DNA from: Epiperipatus broadwayi
Lineage: Eukaryota > Onychophora > Udeonychophora > Euonychophora > Peripatidae
Reading direction: 5' to 3'
Assembly (NCBI GenBank): GCA_028023455.1
Contig: JAQFVV010006197.1
Coordinates: 20,517,254-20,581,253, forward strand
DNA length: 64,000 nucleotides
Shown: positions 35,091-45,024 of the stretch, piece after piece
Layout: each line of letters begins with the position of its first letter
Numbering within the stretch: the first letter of the stretch is position 1
Translations under genes and position numbers: made by a program
Notes under the pieces: generated by a model
The model's database searches: none
What the model saw: only the letters and a program-made list of their open reading frames with translations
Told to the model about the DNA's origin: nothing

Positions 35091-35748
35091 TTTAATATTC
35101 ATTACTTGTTCATGATAAAATGTAAAAAAAAAAAAATTAAAATGCTACCTATTTGTTTTTATTACATTTTCATAATGGCACCAGCATTAACTTTGGAAGT
35201 TGCAGTATCTCTTGGATACAATTTTCTATTAAATGTCACACACCTTTACAATGCACACACAAAAACAAACTGATAGCTTAAATATTATGTTAAATATTAG
35301 TCCCAAATAAATGCATAACTAGTCACAACTTTGAAAGCATACACTCTAATATATATAATAATATTTTTAAAAAGTTTGCTTCTATTTCTCAGATCAATTG
35401 CGACCTCTAGAGAGTTATGGATGTTTTCTTCTTTTTTACTTTTTTCTCTTTATCCAATATTCTTGTTTTTTCCCAAACAAAAATACATTCATTAGTATAT
35501 GAATGATCTTTTACTTTAGAAATATCTGGTTTTCTCCCTCTTTTATCATTACTTAGTGTTTTTGTAATCATTTTTTAGTGGACCAGTTTGTTTGACCAAT
35601 ATATGTTCTTCTATAGCACACAGGTGCAGTTTTTGTTTTCAGTATTTTCAGTTTGAATTTTGTAGAAGTTAGTATTCCTCATAGTATAGTATGAGGACTT
35701 GTTCTGATCTTTATCTGCTATCTTTACTTATAATGTATTTTTATAATT

Positions 35749-36080
35749 TTAATGCACCAATCAGTGCATAACAGCGGAGCTTCTTCAAATTAAATCATAA
35801 TTTATTATAAACTTAATATAAATTATAATACATAATAATTAGATTTATGCATATAGTTCAATTAATTTACATGTATCTGCATATATTTGCATATAGCAAC
35901 CTGGTTATTCTTACTCTTTGTTGCTTATGATTATGAGAGCTAAGTTCTCTTGAAAGCGCTCGGGCACTAATTATTATGTATTATAATTTATATTAAGTGT
36001 ATAATAAATTGTGATTTAATTTGAAGAAGCTCTGCTGTTATGTGCTGATTGGGGCAGCTGAGTGTGAAATAATTTCTTTT
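35749..36080. repeat. FB3 foldback inserted in the PLE
   Basis: Arms at 35756-35843 and 35967-36055 are inverted copies (GCACCAATCAGTGCATAACA versus TGTTATGTGCTGATTGGGGC). The loop holds TGATTATGAGAGC, TAAGT, TCTCTTGAAAGCGCT (35928-35960), a motif shared with 50119-50145 and 60883-60914. Near-identical 13-15 nt blocks (AATGTATTTTTAT, about 35735 and 36083) flank it as a probable target duplication. Confidence 0.75.
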
Positions 36081-36592
36081 TACAATGTATTTTTATGTTT
36101 TTTTTTAAATTGCCTCTAAACTGGTTTTTAAACAGACTTCTTTTGCTTTGATCCATATTCAATGTATAATTCCCAATTTTTGTTTTTTTCTATTGTGATT
36201 AGATGTATAAAGTATTTTCTTCTGCATGTGGATTTTCTTGAGACTGTAGTTTTGAGTTTACTATAAAAAAAAAACAATAATTAAAAATGCCAATTCTATT
36301 GGGATTTTAATTGAAGGGGACATATTATTAATGTGTGTCCAGAATGTTTGTAATGTCATCAACATAGTGAAACCAGACTTTAACTGGATATGAAATAATA
36401 TTTATGGCTACAGATTCAAATTTTTCTGTATAAATGTTGATAATCAGTGATTATAGTTGAGAACCATGTTGATTTTGTTGGAAGAATTCTGTACTATATT
36501 TAAAATATGTTGTCATGTAGAATATTAAGAGTTTCATTATATTATCAATATGAAAAGTTTTTCTCAAGGTTTATGATGATGATATTTTAGTT

Positions 36593-36808
36593 GTATTTAT
36601 ATAATGGACTATTTCTATCATCTAATATCAAGTATTAAATGTCTTTAGAAAAATTTAATATTATTTAAATTTTCAAACTATATTCAACTGTCGGTGTGTG
36701 CTATTACTAACAGTTGAATGTAATTTGAAAATATAAATAAAGTTAAACTTTTTTGAAGACATTTAATACTTAATATTAGATAATAGAAATAGTCCAATAT
36801 ATAAATAC
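36593..36808. repeat. Inverted pair of PLE terminal sequences
   Basis: 98-nt arms (36593-36690 and 36711-36808) are inverted copies around a 20-nt spacer. The same arm sequence borders the PLE fragment at 43380-43415 and 43985-44100 (ATTGGACTATTTCCATCTTC; GTTGAATGTATTTGG). The palindrome therefore seems to be made of PLE terminal sequence and sits inside the RT gene of another PLE, between motifs A and B. Confidence 0.75.
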
Positions 36809-37499
36809 AAATGTGAAGAATTGTTTTGCTTGGAAGTTATTATCCATTTATATAATAGATGGTGCTTTCTGATAAAGTACATTTGTGAATAATCTTTCCA
36901 CATACAAGCAGATAATTAAATCAATTTTTTCATTTTTCATGTTTTTGATTAATTCTATAAAATGCTTAGAATCTTTGACAAAGAACTGTGTCTTGTATGC
37001 CAAAAAACTAAGAACCATATTAAAAAAAATCTTAATAAGTCTTGGCAAGGTGACTTTCTAATATCATTAGTAGATCTTTATGGAACATGCCCATTATGGA
37101 TTTTAGGTACACCATAAAAATGTGGATTTTTCTAAAATATATTGTTAATCTATTTTTTTTTATAAACCAGAGAAATTCTTTTGATGCTTTCTGAGAAATC
37201 CTTGAAAACTGTTTACATAGTTGGTATAGAATATTTTGCTGCCTTTTTGCATTGGCCTACAGAGAGAAGCTTTCAATTATCAGTATTCAGTACAACTATA
37301 GAAATGCTCTTATTAGTAGAGAAAATGATGATAGATTTGTGGTTAGAGATTTAATAGATTTCATCTCAATACAGGTAATATTTAATTTGAATTGTTGGAG
37401 TCTCTCAAATATTATTTTATTCTCTGACATAATATTTGCTGTTTCTTCTAAAAACAATTTTTGAATGACTTCTCCAGTTTCTGCCATTATATCTAATTA

Positions 37500-38475
37500 A
37501 ATGATATTAGCTGGTGTGATGGCAAAATTTAAATCTTTTTCCAGATCAAAAGTTTTAGTATCTGTTAGTTATTTAAAACTAAGACTTTTTAACTGACGAA
37601 GCTACTAGGCTGTTGGGTATTTTATGACGTTTGATATTCCATGTATTTAAAAAAAGATAAAATTGTGAGAGCAAAAATTTGACAATTTGTAAATCAAATA
37701 AATTATAATAAAATTTTTATTAAATAAGTTTTTCTGAAGACTTTTTGTTATAATTTAATTGAGATTAAAAACATATCAAATTCTTTTTCAGACAAAAAAT
37801 GCTGTCAGAAAGTGTAAAAGGAATTTAAATTTTTTATTGTATTAACTTACTTCACATGTAGAAACTCGTGAGTGCGCTGATATAGGTTCTAGTCTTACCT
37901 GAAAGAACATGTAACATGTTTTGAATATGCCAAATAATATTTAATATTAACGATTTTAAAGCGTGTTAATTTTTTAATGCAAATTATTTCAGCTAGTTTG
38001 GTCAGCTAATGTAGTATTAGTAAAGGTTGAAAAAACATTTTTTTTTTTATAAAAAAATATATATTATGACTACTTATTTCAAAAATCTGTTACTAAATAG
38101 AATATTTCAATTATTTTTTTAAAGTTAAACATTAGTCCTGTAGTTGGTCGCTAGAAGGCAGTATCATACCGTTTTTATTACCTCGCACTTTTTTTTTTTT
38201 GCAAAAATCAGAAATAAATATTTATTTAAACGGAGTTCGTTATTTTTTTAAATTTTATTTTCCATTAAACTAATGAAGAGAAAATAGTATATATATAAGT
38301 AATTACAACAATATAAAACTAGAGATAGAAACGAGAAAGAATGATATTTTATTATTAGAAAAGATAAGTTAATGATGTAACGATAGATTTTTTTTATTTT
38401 TATAAATGATGCCCAGGAAAATGATGTATATAAAAAATTTCATAACTATATAAGGAAATAGAAATCTATATGAAT
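37500..38475. other. AT-rich DNA without recognised genes
   Basis: No motif seen. The first ~200 bp may be more of the PLE N-terminal coding region. Confidence 0.5.
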
Positions 38476-38477
38476 AA

Positions 38478-39912
38478 GTGGAACAATGCTGTGCGATGCA
38501 ATGCGATGCACTATGGCTCCTCCTGTCTCAAAGTCGGGAATCTCTCAGCTAATATGCCCAGAGAAACCTGTTATCCACCTAATCTGCCCTTTCCATTCCC
38601 CACTCTTAAGTTTTTCCCATATTCTTCTCTATCCTGCTCCATCCCATTTCCACAACATTACCTTTGTCCACTCATGGTTTTATATCTAAATCCCCCTTAT
38701 CTTTTTTCAAATCCAGCATAAAAACCAAGAACCCACTTTCTGAACATCACACAATCACCATTTTTTATGCTTACAAAAGCTATTTATCACAGAGGCAAAA
38801 TTATCCATACAATAGCAGTACTCATGCATCCATTGATTACTCTAGCTTGCACTTAGTGGTGCTACTGTATGAAGTATTTTGCCTTTATGTAAACCCACTT
38901 TCTGTATAATCACTTTGTTTATATTTATTGTTCTATAACTTCATTACTTGTACTCTTTCTGCTTGTAAGCATTTACATTCAATTAACAGATGCTTAATAT
39001 TTTCTATGTCTTCCTTACATAACCTGAAAACTAAATCACCCACATTTCCCCATTTATGTATATGTCACCTTGTTGCTAACAATCCTATTCGAGCCTTAAA
39101 CAATAAGCTACTTTCATTGATATTATCATAAAATTAACTCCTAATATTCTGATTACTAATATATATTTAAACAATTTTATTCTCCATATCAGTTCTCCAT
39201 CTCTCCACTCCTAATTTTTTTAAGGCATCTATTCTTCTATTCATTCTTTGCTTCAATAACATTCAACAATTTTTTTAACACAATTATCCCATCTTTTGTA
39301 TAAGTATACTGACATAAAGTCTTTACCCAAATCTTCTGCATACCATATTATCTTTCTTACCCATCTTGTTGCCTACCCTTTACTCATAACCCAATTCAAT
39401 TCTATTTTGGCTATTCTCTTATTATTCATAAATTGCAATCCACCAAAAATTTCCATTTTGCTTTTTGCATCTCATATAAAAACTTGACCATCCCATTTCT
39501 CCTTCAATTGCCTCTTTTGTCATCCACACATCTGTATCTAATGCATGTCTTCCTATTTCTCTTTGTACTTTTTCTAAGGGATCTAACATCTCTTTACTAA
39601 CACATAATGCATCATTACCATAAGTTAATTCTGCTACTGCCACTCTCTTGCATACAATTCTAGCTATATCATATTTACTATATGAAAACACTGTTAATTT
39701 CATTATCAGTTTCTTTCTTTTCTTTGCTTCATTTATCATTTTTTCTCCCATTCATCCAAGCATTTTCTCTGATTATTTAAGATGATTCCCAAATAGTTAT
39801 ACCTATTCACCACAATTAAATTTATATCCCCCAATAAAAATTATTTCTCTTTCCCAGCATTTATCATCATTACTTTTGAATTTACTTCACTAAATTTAAT
39901 CCCCATCTCACA
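38478..39912 (-). pseudogene. LINE-A copy 2, decayed
   Basis: The minus strand is collinear with LINE-A copy 1 from the terminal GCATCGCATTGCATCGCAC-like tail (38480-38510) through the 3' UTR and C-terminal domain to the region after the RT catalytic motif. There the sequence stops at about 39912 and SINE2 begins. The longest surviving frame, 39751-39422, reads LTVFSYSKYDIARIV and ELTYGNDALCVSK as in copy 1. The zinc-knuckle region keeps the LCKED cysteine that is Tyr in copy 1. Copy 2 is more diverged, lacks the FADD region and carries an FB1 insertion at 38743-38892. Confidence 0.85.
38731..38904 (+). repeat. FB1 element with 12-bp target-site duplication
   Basis: LINE-A copy 2 is interrupted at 38743-38892 by FB1 sequence (AACATCACACAATCACCATT ... 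CATCCATTGATTACTCTAGC ... TTTTGCCTTTATGTAA). The duplicated target ACCCACTTTCTG is present at 38731-38742 and 38893-38904. LINE-A copy 1 has the uninterrupted site. The clean edges define the ends of the FB1 family: the CATCACA-type tail on one side and the AAAGGCAAAA side on the other. Confidence 0.85.
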
Positions 39913-40190
39913 AATTCCCTGGTGATACAGTGCTGTCATATTGCAGTGGATTCTGGAACTCAAACTTCATATATTAATGTTTCTGTTTTATCACTTTTGG
40001 TATTTAAATTTCTTATGAACTCTTACGTAATAAACTATTCAATTATATTGTCTTGGGTGTGTTAGTGTAGTGGAATGGAGGTTTCTAGAGCTCAAAGTTC
40101 TTGACTGCTTCTCAGTCTTGTCGCAATCTAGTGCTCACATTACTTATAAATTCCTGATCAGTGAACAATTCAATATTTTAATGGAATAGG
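39913..40190 (+). mobile_element. SINE2, two copies in tandem
   Basis: Two ~135-bp units, about 39918-40055 and 40056-40190. Each starts with an A-box-like segment (GTGTTAGTGTAGTGGAATGG in the second), followed by TCTGGAACTCAAACTT-like sequence, and ends with a TTATGAACTCTTACGTAATA-type segment. The layout agrees with the pair at 44125-44395. tRNA origin is inferred from the TGGTGTAGTGGT-like box A. Confidence 0.65.
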
Positions 40191-41265
40191 AGAAATGTTA
40201 AAGATATTATCAGTGATGTAAGATATATTTGGGAAAGATCATATTTTCAAAAATGTGAATTCAAAAAGATATTAGAGTGATTTAAAAAAAAGAATGTAGA
40301 TATTATTAAGAAAAATGTTTGGGGGGAGGGGTATATAAGAAATGTATTATGGACTGTGTGAAAATTGAGTAGACAAAAGTGGATATAAAGAATAATATAT
40401 TTTACATACTAGAAATGGAAAGTGAAAAAATGAAAATAAATTGCTTTGGAATCTGCACACACGGACATAAAAGACTGTGGAAAAAAATAATTCTAAAATA
40501 TTGATTGCAGTAGTAAGAATTATTTTAATAAAAATAATGAAATGACTAATATATGGGTGGTATTATTAAAAAGGATGTGTGAAGGAGATAGAATGAAAAT
40601 TATGTGGTTGAGACAAAATTTAAAGAAAACCACTGCTCACATCAATAGATAAAATAAACTAATAGAGATATAAAAAGTGTGTAATAAGGAGTGTACATTC
40701 ACATTATCTGAAAAGTTAGAAGAATCTAATAGAAAGTTGAAGGATGATGGAAATAAGGTATGATTCTAAATTGAACTGTAATATATTAGAAAGAATTATG
40801 AAAAATAGAGAAATTAGGATAAGAAAAAAAAAGAGAAAAATAAAGAAAAAAGTGAATGTAACAGTTAAAGCTAGGAGATATAATATTCTGAAGAAGATTG
40901 CTGAGACAATGAACTGTAAAAAAGGATGGTAAATAAAGCATTGTGTAACAATAGTAAAGTGCATGGACAAATTAGTATTATATAGGTATACAAATGGCAT
41001 TAGAAAACAAATGAGAAAGAGAAAACGAAGATAAAGTATTATTTTTAAAAAGGCAAAATAAAACTAAAAAGAAAATGAAGAGAAATTAATAAGAAGTTGC
41101 CCCCTCCCCCAAGTAATAGTGCATAAAGATGAAATATAAAAAATATTTATATTAAAAAAAAGATTATTATATTACAGGTAAAGTAAAAAAAAAGTTTTTA
41201 TACTCTTCCACGTAATTCATATGTAATCTTTCTTCTTAATAATAATTTCATCTTTTTTTTTTATT
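40191..41265. other. Purine-biased AT-rich DNA, no recognised gene
   Basis: The + strand is A/G-rich from about 40300 to 41170, giving Lys/Glu/Arg-rich frames (for example 40744-40932) without any recognisable motif. It contains GGGGGGAGGGG near 40321. Confidence 0.45.
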
Positions 41266-41269
41266 GCAG

Positions 41270-42210
41270 AAATGTTTTATAACAATACCAAGATGTTGTT
41301 TTATTCTTTTGATACTTTTATTCTCTTTTATAGTTTTCCTTACTAATTAACAACTATATTTTTATATCATTATTCTTTTTCATATCACATTTCAAAATTT
41401 TAGATATTCAATCCATCTTAATAGATTATTTTCATATTCCTTGTCTTGTTTATAAATTATCTTATCTTTATAGAAATTTTACTGGTGAATTTCTCCTTTA
41501 TATACAGCTATCTTAAGTGCAGTTCTTGTAGTATATTAGTTATCTTTTTACTGATTTCATTCAAATCTGAACCATTTTCAAAATCTTAATAGTTTAAAAT
41601 AATTTGTAAGGTCTAATTTAAATTCATTGGAATGTTACTGAAGGATAAAAATATTAACAATAAATACTGTTTTTCTTAATAATTTTTGTCTCTCTAGTTT
41701 TGCATTAACATATATCTTATATCTCATTAATCAACAATCACTTTCTTTGTTGAATTTATTAAAAACGTTACAATTTTGAAATATATATTTTCTATTAGTC
41801 AAAATATAATTCAATTCTGTTGTTCTTTCATTTGAATGCTTCTATGTTTATTTTCATTTAGCACTTTTCTCAAAGAAAGAATTTGTAATATAAAGTTTTT
41901 CTTATTCTGCAAAGTCCACCAGTCATCACCCTCTTTTATTTCTATCAACATAACCAAATTTATACACAGTATTTTCATTTTCCAATTACTTACCAATTCT
42001 AGCAGTAAAGTCTCCCATGAGATTTTCAAATGTTGTTTGATATAATCAAAAGCCTTTTATACATCCATAGAAAAATCCACTACTTCTTCATCCCAATCTA
42101 CACTTGGTATCTTCCGTCTGCCAATATTCACAATGTTGTTCTTCCACTTTTTATTTATAATTTTTTTCTATTTTATTTATGCTTCCAACATTTGTGACTT
42201 TTTAATATAG
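41270..42210 (-). pseudogene. RTE-like LINE endonuclease fragment (copy 3)
   Basis: Nearly collinear with 10360-11360 of the long RTE copy. Shared blocks on the + strand include CTGTTTTTCTTAATAATTTT, TTTGTCTCTCTAGTTTTGCA and AAATATATATTTTCTATTAG. In minus orientation this is the C-terminal half of the APE endonuclease and the linker to RT. Frames are broken (remnants at 42029-41811). Both RTE copies could be aligned to reconstruct divergence. Confidence 0.7.
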
Positions 42211-42214
42211 TACA

Positions 42215-43195
42215 TGCAGGAAAATCTAAAATAACTTGGGGAGTCATGGGATGAGATGAAGCTGATGACAGAGACTGAACAGCATCATGAGAAATAGGTT
42301 ATTATTAATTATAACCGATAACATTTTAAACACTTGTTGTGTTATTTAAGCTTATGGGATTTTAAATACATTAAAATTTTTTGACTTTTTGTCAATCATT
42401 ATACATACGAGATGCAACAGTTCTTGCAAAACATGAGCTTCCTGCAATCAGATGAAGGTTTAATTCTTTTCTATTCAATTCTTACAAGGAAGTTTTGAAC
42501 TCACAAAAAGGACTCATTACATGGAAGGTCATATGATGTTTAAACATTTGATTGAGTCAAACCATTTTATTTGAATAATAAACTGTGTTGTTTTTACTTT
42601 ACTCAGCTGAGAATCAATTCAGAAACTTTTAGATCTGAGTTTGCCACCATACTTCTAAGTCTCTACAGTAGCTACAATAAAAATATAAAGCAAAAGGTCA
42701 CATGGCCAACAAAGGATTCTGAGCTGATATGAAATGTTTTAGTATAGCTTTAATTCTTTTCAATAAAAAGTAATAAAATGGTTTGCTAACCAAAAGTTCA
42801 AAGAAAGTTGAGTACCAAAAGTGACAAAGCTGGAGCTGTGACCCACAAGCTCTGAAGTCAGTTTATTTACTCTATTACTATATTAAAGACAGTTGGTAAA
42901 GAGTTCAAGTATTAGAAGAAACTAGAGCTCTGATCTATGGATCATGACCTCCAATCTTCACCATTTTGCCTCTGCACATGGGACATTATTCTTAATATGG
43001 CAATGAGATTTTAATATGAACTTTAAAAAAAAAATGATACAAAAATCTTAAGGCAATACTATTTTTTGCTATGTTGGCTTTTCTAATTTTTAATTTTTTT
43101 GTCTAAACTCTTACCTTAATTAATAGTTCAAGTTTCTGCTTCATATCAAACATTTGTCTTGAGTTAAAATTCATTATCCCACACTATAATTTATT
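42215..43195. other. AT-rich DNA without recognised genes
   Basis: No motif or known repeat seen. Composition is slightly less AT-rich at 42240-42300 and 42600-42960. Confidence 0.5.
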
Positions 43196-43198
43196 TTT

Positions 43199-43345
43199 TG
43201 ATGATGATGATGATGATAATAATAATAATAAATGAGTGTTTTATTGCTCAATAATTTATAAGAAATCCCAGATGTAATGGGGCAGAATCATGACATATAG
43301 ACTTTGAGATCTAGAGTTCATAAACTTGCTATATTACACAAGGTA
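43199..43345 (-). mobile_element. SINE2 copy with GAT/AAT microsatellite tail
   Basis: In minus orientation: a degenerate box A region near 43345, AACTCTAGATCTCAAAGTCT, then TTGAGCAATAAAACACTCAT, then a (TTA)n(TCA)n tail (43199-43230). The tail differs from the poly(A) tail of SINE1 and resembles the microsatellite ending LINE-B. Confidence 0.6.
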
Positions 43346-43376
43346 TTTTTTTTGAAGGCTTGTAATGATGGTGTTC

Positions 43377-44103
43377 TAGTTGTATTTTTATATTGGACTA
43401 TTTCCATCTTCTACAAAGCCTAAACTTGAAATGATGAAAAGAAAAAACTGTATCTATGAAATACTGTGTGAATGTGGAAGAACATATATTGGTAAGATCA
43501 GTCATCCCATTGAAAAGTGCTTGCAAGAACACAAACTGATGATTAGAAAAGAGAAAACAGATGTGTCTGAGGTTAGCAGACCATGTGTGTGCCAATGAAC
43601 ATATGTTCAATTGGAAAAATACAAAAATATTGGATAGAGAAGAAAAGGTACAAAAAAATTTTTTAAAGAAGCTGCTCACATGACAATGGCAAAAAATCCC
43701 ATAAGACAACCTAGTGTGACTATATATAATGTATGAAAACCACTAATCAACTTTGCTCTTAGTAAAAAGTGGAGAAATCAGGAGGAACCTCATGGATAAG
43801 TATATGAAATTACTATATATTGTTGCCTTTGGCAGGATGGTTGTTGGTTAGAGGGTTAACTTAAAATTAAAAAACTCAAAAATCTAAGGACCCAGGTTCG
43901 AATCCCATGCCAGTACTGCCACTGGTCAGGCCAACAACACCTAAAGAAGAGGTGAGACTAATACCTCTCAAAATGTTGTGCATATATTGATGTGCTATTA
44001 CTAAAAGTTGAATGTATTTGGAATATTCAAATAAAGTTAAATTTTTCTTAAGACATTCAGTACATATATTAGATGTTGGAAATAGCCCAATATAAAAATA
44101 CAA
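43377..44103 (+). mobile_element. Penelope-like fragment: GIY-YIG domain between inverted termini
   Basis: 43415-43600 encodes KLEMMKRKNCIYEILCECG, then TYIGKI, IEKCLQEHK, the GIY-YIG nuclease of Penelope-like elements with its Cys-rich insert (CxC). The frame ends at 43598, but similarity continues past a frameshift (WKNTKILDREEK-like, about 43610-43650). The termini, ATTGGACTATTTCC near 43394 and its inverted form at 44080-44095, are the arms seen at 36593-36808. Between the nuclease and the right end lies a tRNA-like segment (43830-43940). The element has no RT and is non-autonomous. Confidence 0.75.
43830..43940 (+). mobile_element. tRNA-like segment with perfect B box inside the PLE fragment
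   Basis: GGTTCGAATCC at 43895-43905 is a perfect pol III B box. GGTTAGAGGGTT about 40 nt upstream resembles an A box. No cloverleaf closes, so it is a tRNA-derived SINE head or a decayed tRNA, not a tRNA gene. Confidence 0.55.
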
Positions 44104-44124
44104 AAATGATAATTTTTTGTTTAT

Positions 44125-44398
44125 GCATTTTGCTGTGTGGTTTGGTGCAATAGTAAAGTGTCAGATTCTGGAATGTAACTTCCACACTTTGATCCCAGTA
44201 CTTTCAGCATGTGAACATCTTATGAACTCTCGAGCAATAAAATCATTCAGTTATTTTCATGCCCTGCATGATTTAGTGCAGTGGTGAATTGTCAGACTGT
44301 GGAAAATAAGATCTTTATATTCCTTTAGTCCTGGTACTTCCATTGCTCAAACTTTGTATGAACTCCTGAACAATAATGTAGTTTGAATACTATTACTA
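44125..44398 (+). mobile_element. SINE2, two copies in tandem
   Basis: Unit 1 (about 44137-44262): TGGTGCAATAGTAAAGTGTC (A-box side), TTTGATCCCAGTACTTTCAG (B-box side), GAACTCTCGAGCAATAAAAT. Unit 2 (about 44263-44398) repeats these as TTAGTGCAGTGGTGAATTGT and TGAACTCCTGAACAATAATG. Both are followed immediately by FB1. The repeated dimeric arrangement at two loci suggests a dimer is the mobile form or that SINE2 inserts next to itself. Confidence 0.65.
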
Positions 44399-44410
44399 TT
44401 CTTGTTTTAT

Positions 44411-45022
44411 ACAGAGGAAAAACTCCAAACAGAAGAACCATTCAGTGCAAGCCAGAGTAGTCAATGGATTCAGGAAGGTTTGTGCATAAAATTCCTATCT
44501 AGTGCCAGATTAGTTTTTAGCTTATGAATTTTATCAGTTAGGAGTGTGAGAGCACTGCATCTAGATCTTAGGATTTAAAGCAATGCCCCCTGCAGCCATA
44601 TTTTATCATATTAGCTAACTATAAAGTATAAATTATAAGAAGTATGGATGCTGAACTGAGTTCAGACCTATATGATTATACAAGTTAATGAGCTTGAATT
44701 GAAAACATTATTGTGTTTTCATTTTGGACTCAAAGCTTTATAGTTAGCCAATAAGATAAAAGATGGCTACTGGAGGGTTACATTAGATTCTAAAATCTAG
44801 GTGCAGTACTTTCAGATCCAAGGTTTCTCACTGATGAAAGGGATGTGACAAACTAGTCTGGGGATATTGGATGAGTAGGCACTAGAAAGGGATTTTATGC
44901 ACAAACCATCCTGCATTCATTGATTTCTCTGGCTTGTATTGAGTGGCTCTACTGTATGGAGAGTTTTGTCTCTGTTCAAATAGTTTGTGTAAGCATAAAG
45001 AATGGTGTGATGTTTAGTGGTT
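44411..45022 (+). repeat. FB1 palindromic element, full-length copy
   Basis: Both arms are present: AAACTCC, CATTCAGTGCAAGCCAGAG and TCAATGGATTCAGG on the left; CATTCATTGATTTCTCTGGC, TATGGAGAGTTTTGTC on the right. The AGATCTTAGG/CTAAAATCTAG blocks mirror each other. The centre (about 44650-44700) carries ACTGAACTGAGTTCAGACC, a short palindrome also found in the array at 103-1390. The tail AAGCATAAAGAATGGTGTGA follows to about 45022. Confidence 0.85.
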
Positions 45023-45024
45023 TA

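Larger units (their letters stand above)
35390..37490 (-). pseudogene. Penelope-like element: RT plus GIY-YIG domain, interrupted
   Basis: Read on the minus strand, the N-terminal part (37487-37296) is a Lys/Glu-rich linker. FYGVPKIH at about 37122-37097 is the PLE (F/L)YGLPKIHK block. KDSKHFIELIKNMK and YVERLFTNV (about 36990-36880) match the PLE motif A block (xFDVxSLFTNVP). SLIINIYTEKFE matches the LSPxIANIYME block, and VWFHYVDD has the catalytic YVDD at 36355-36366. The GIY-YIG endonuclease appears at 35660-35390 as RTYIGQT, then WEKTRILDKEKK. This order is diagnostic of Penelope-like elements (family knowledge). Two foldback insertions (35749-36080; 36593-36808) and stops make it inactive. 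Confidence 0.85.

Noticed and set aside
43895-43905. tRNA gene at the perfect B box
   Set aside because: The acceptor and anticodon stems cannot be formed from the flanks; a tRNA-derived segment is more likely.
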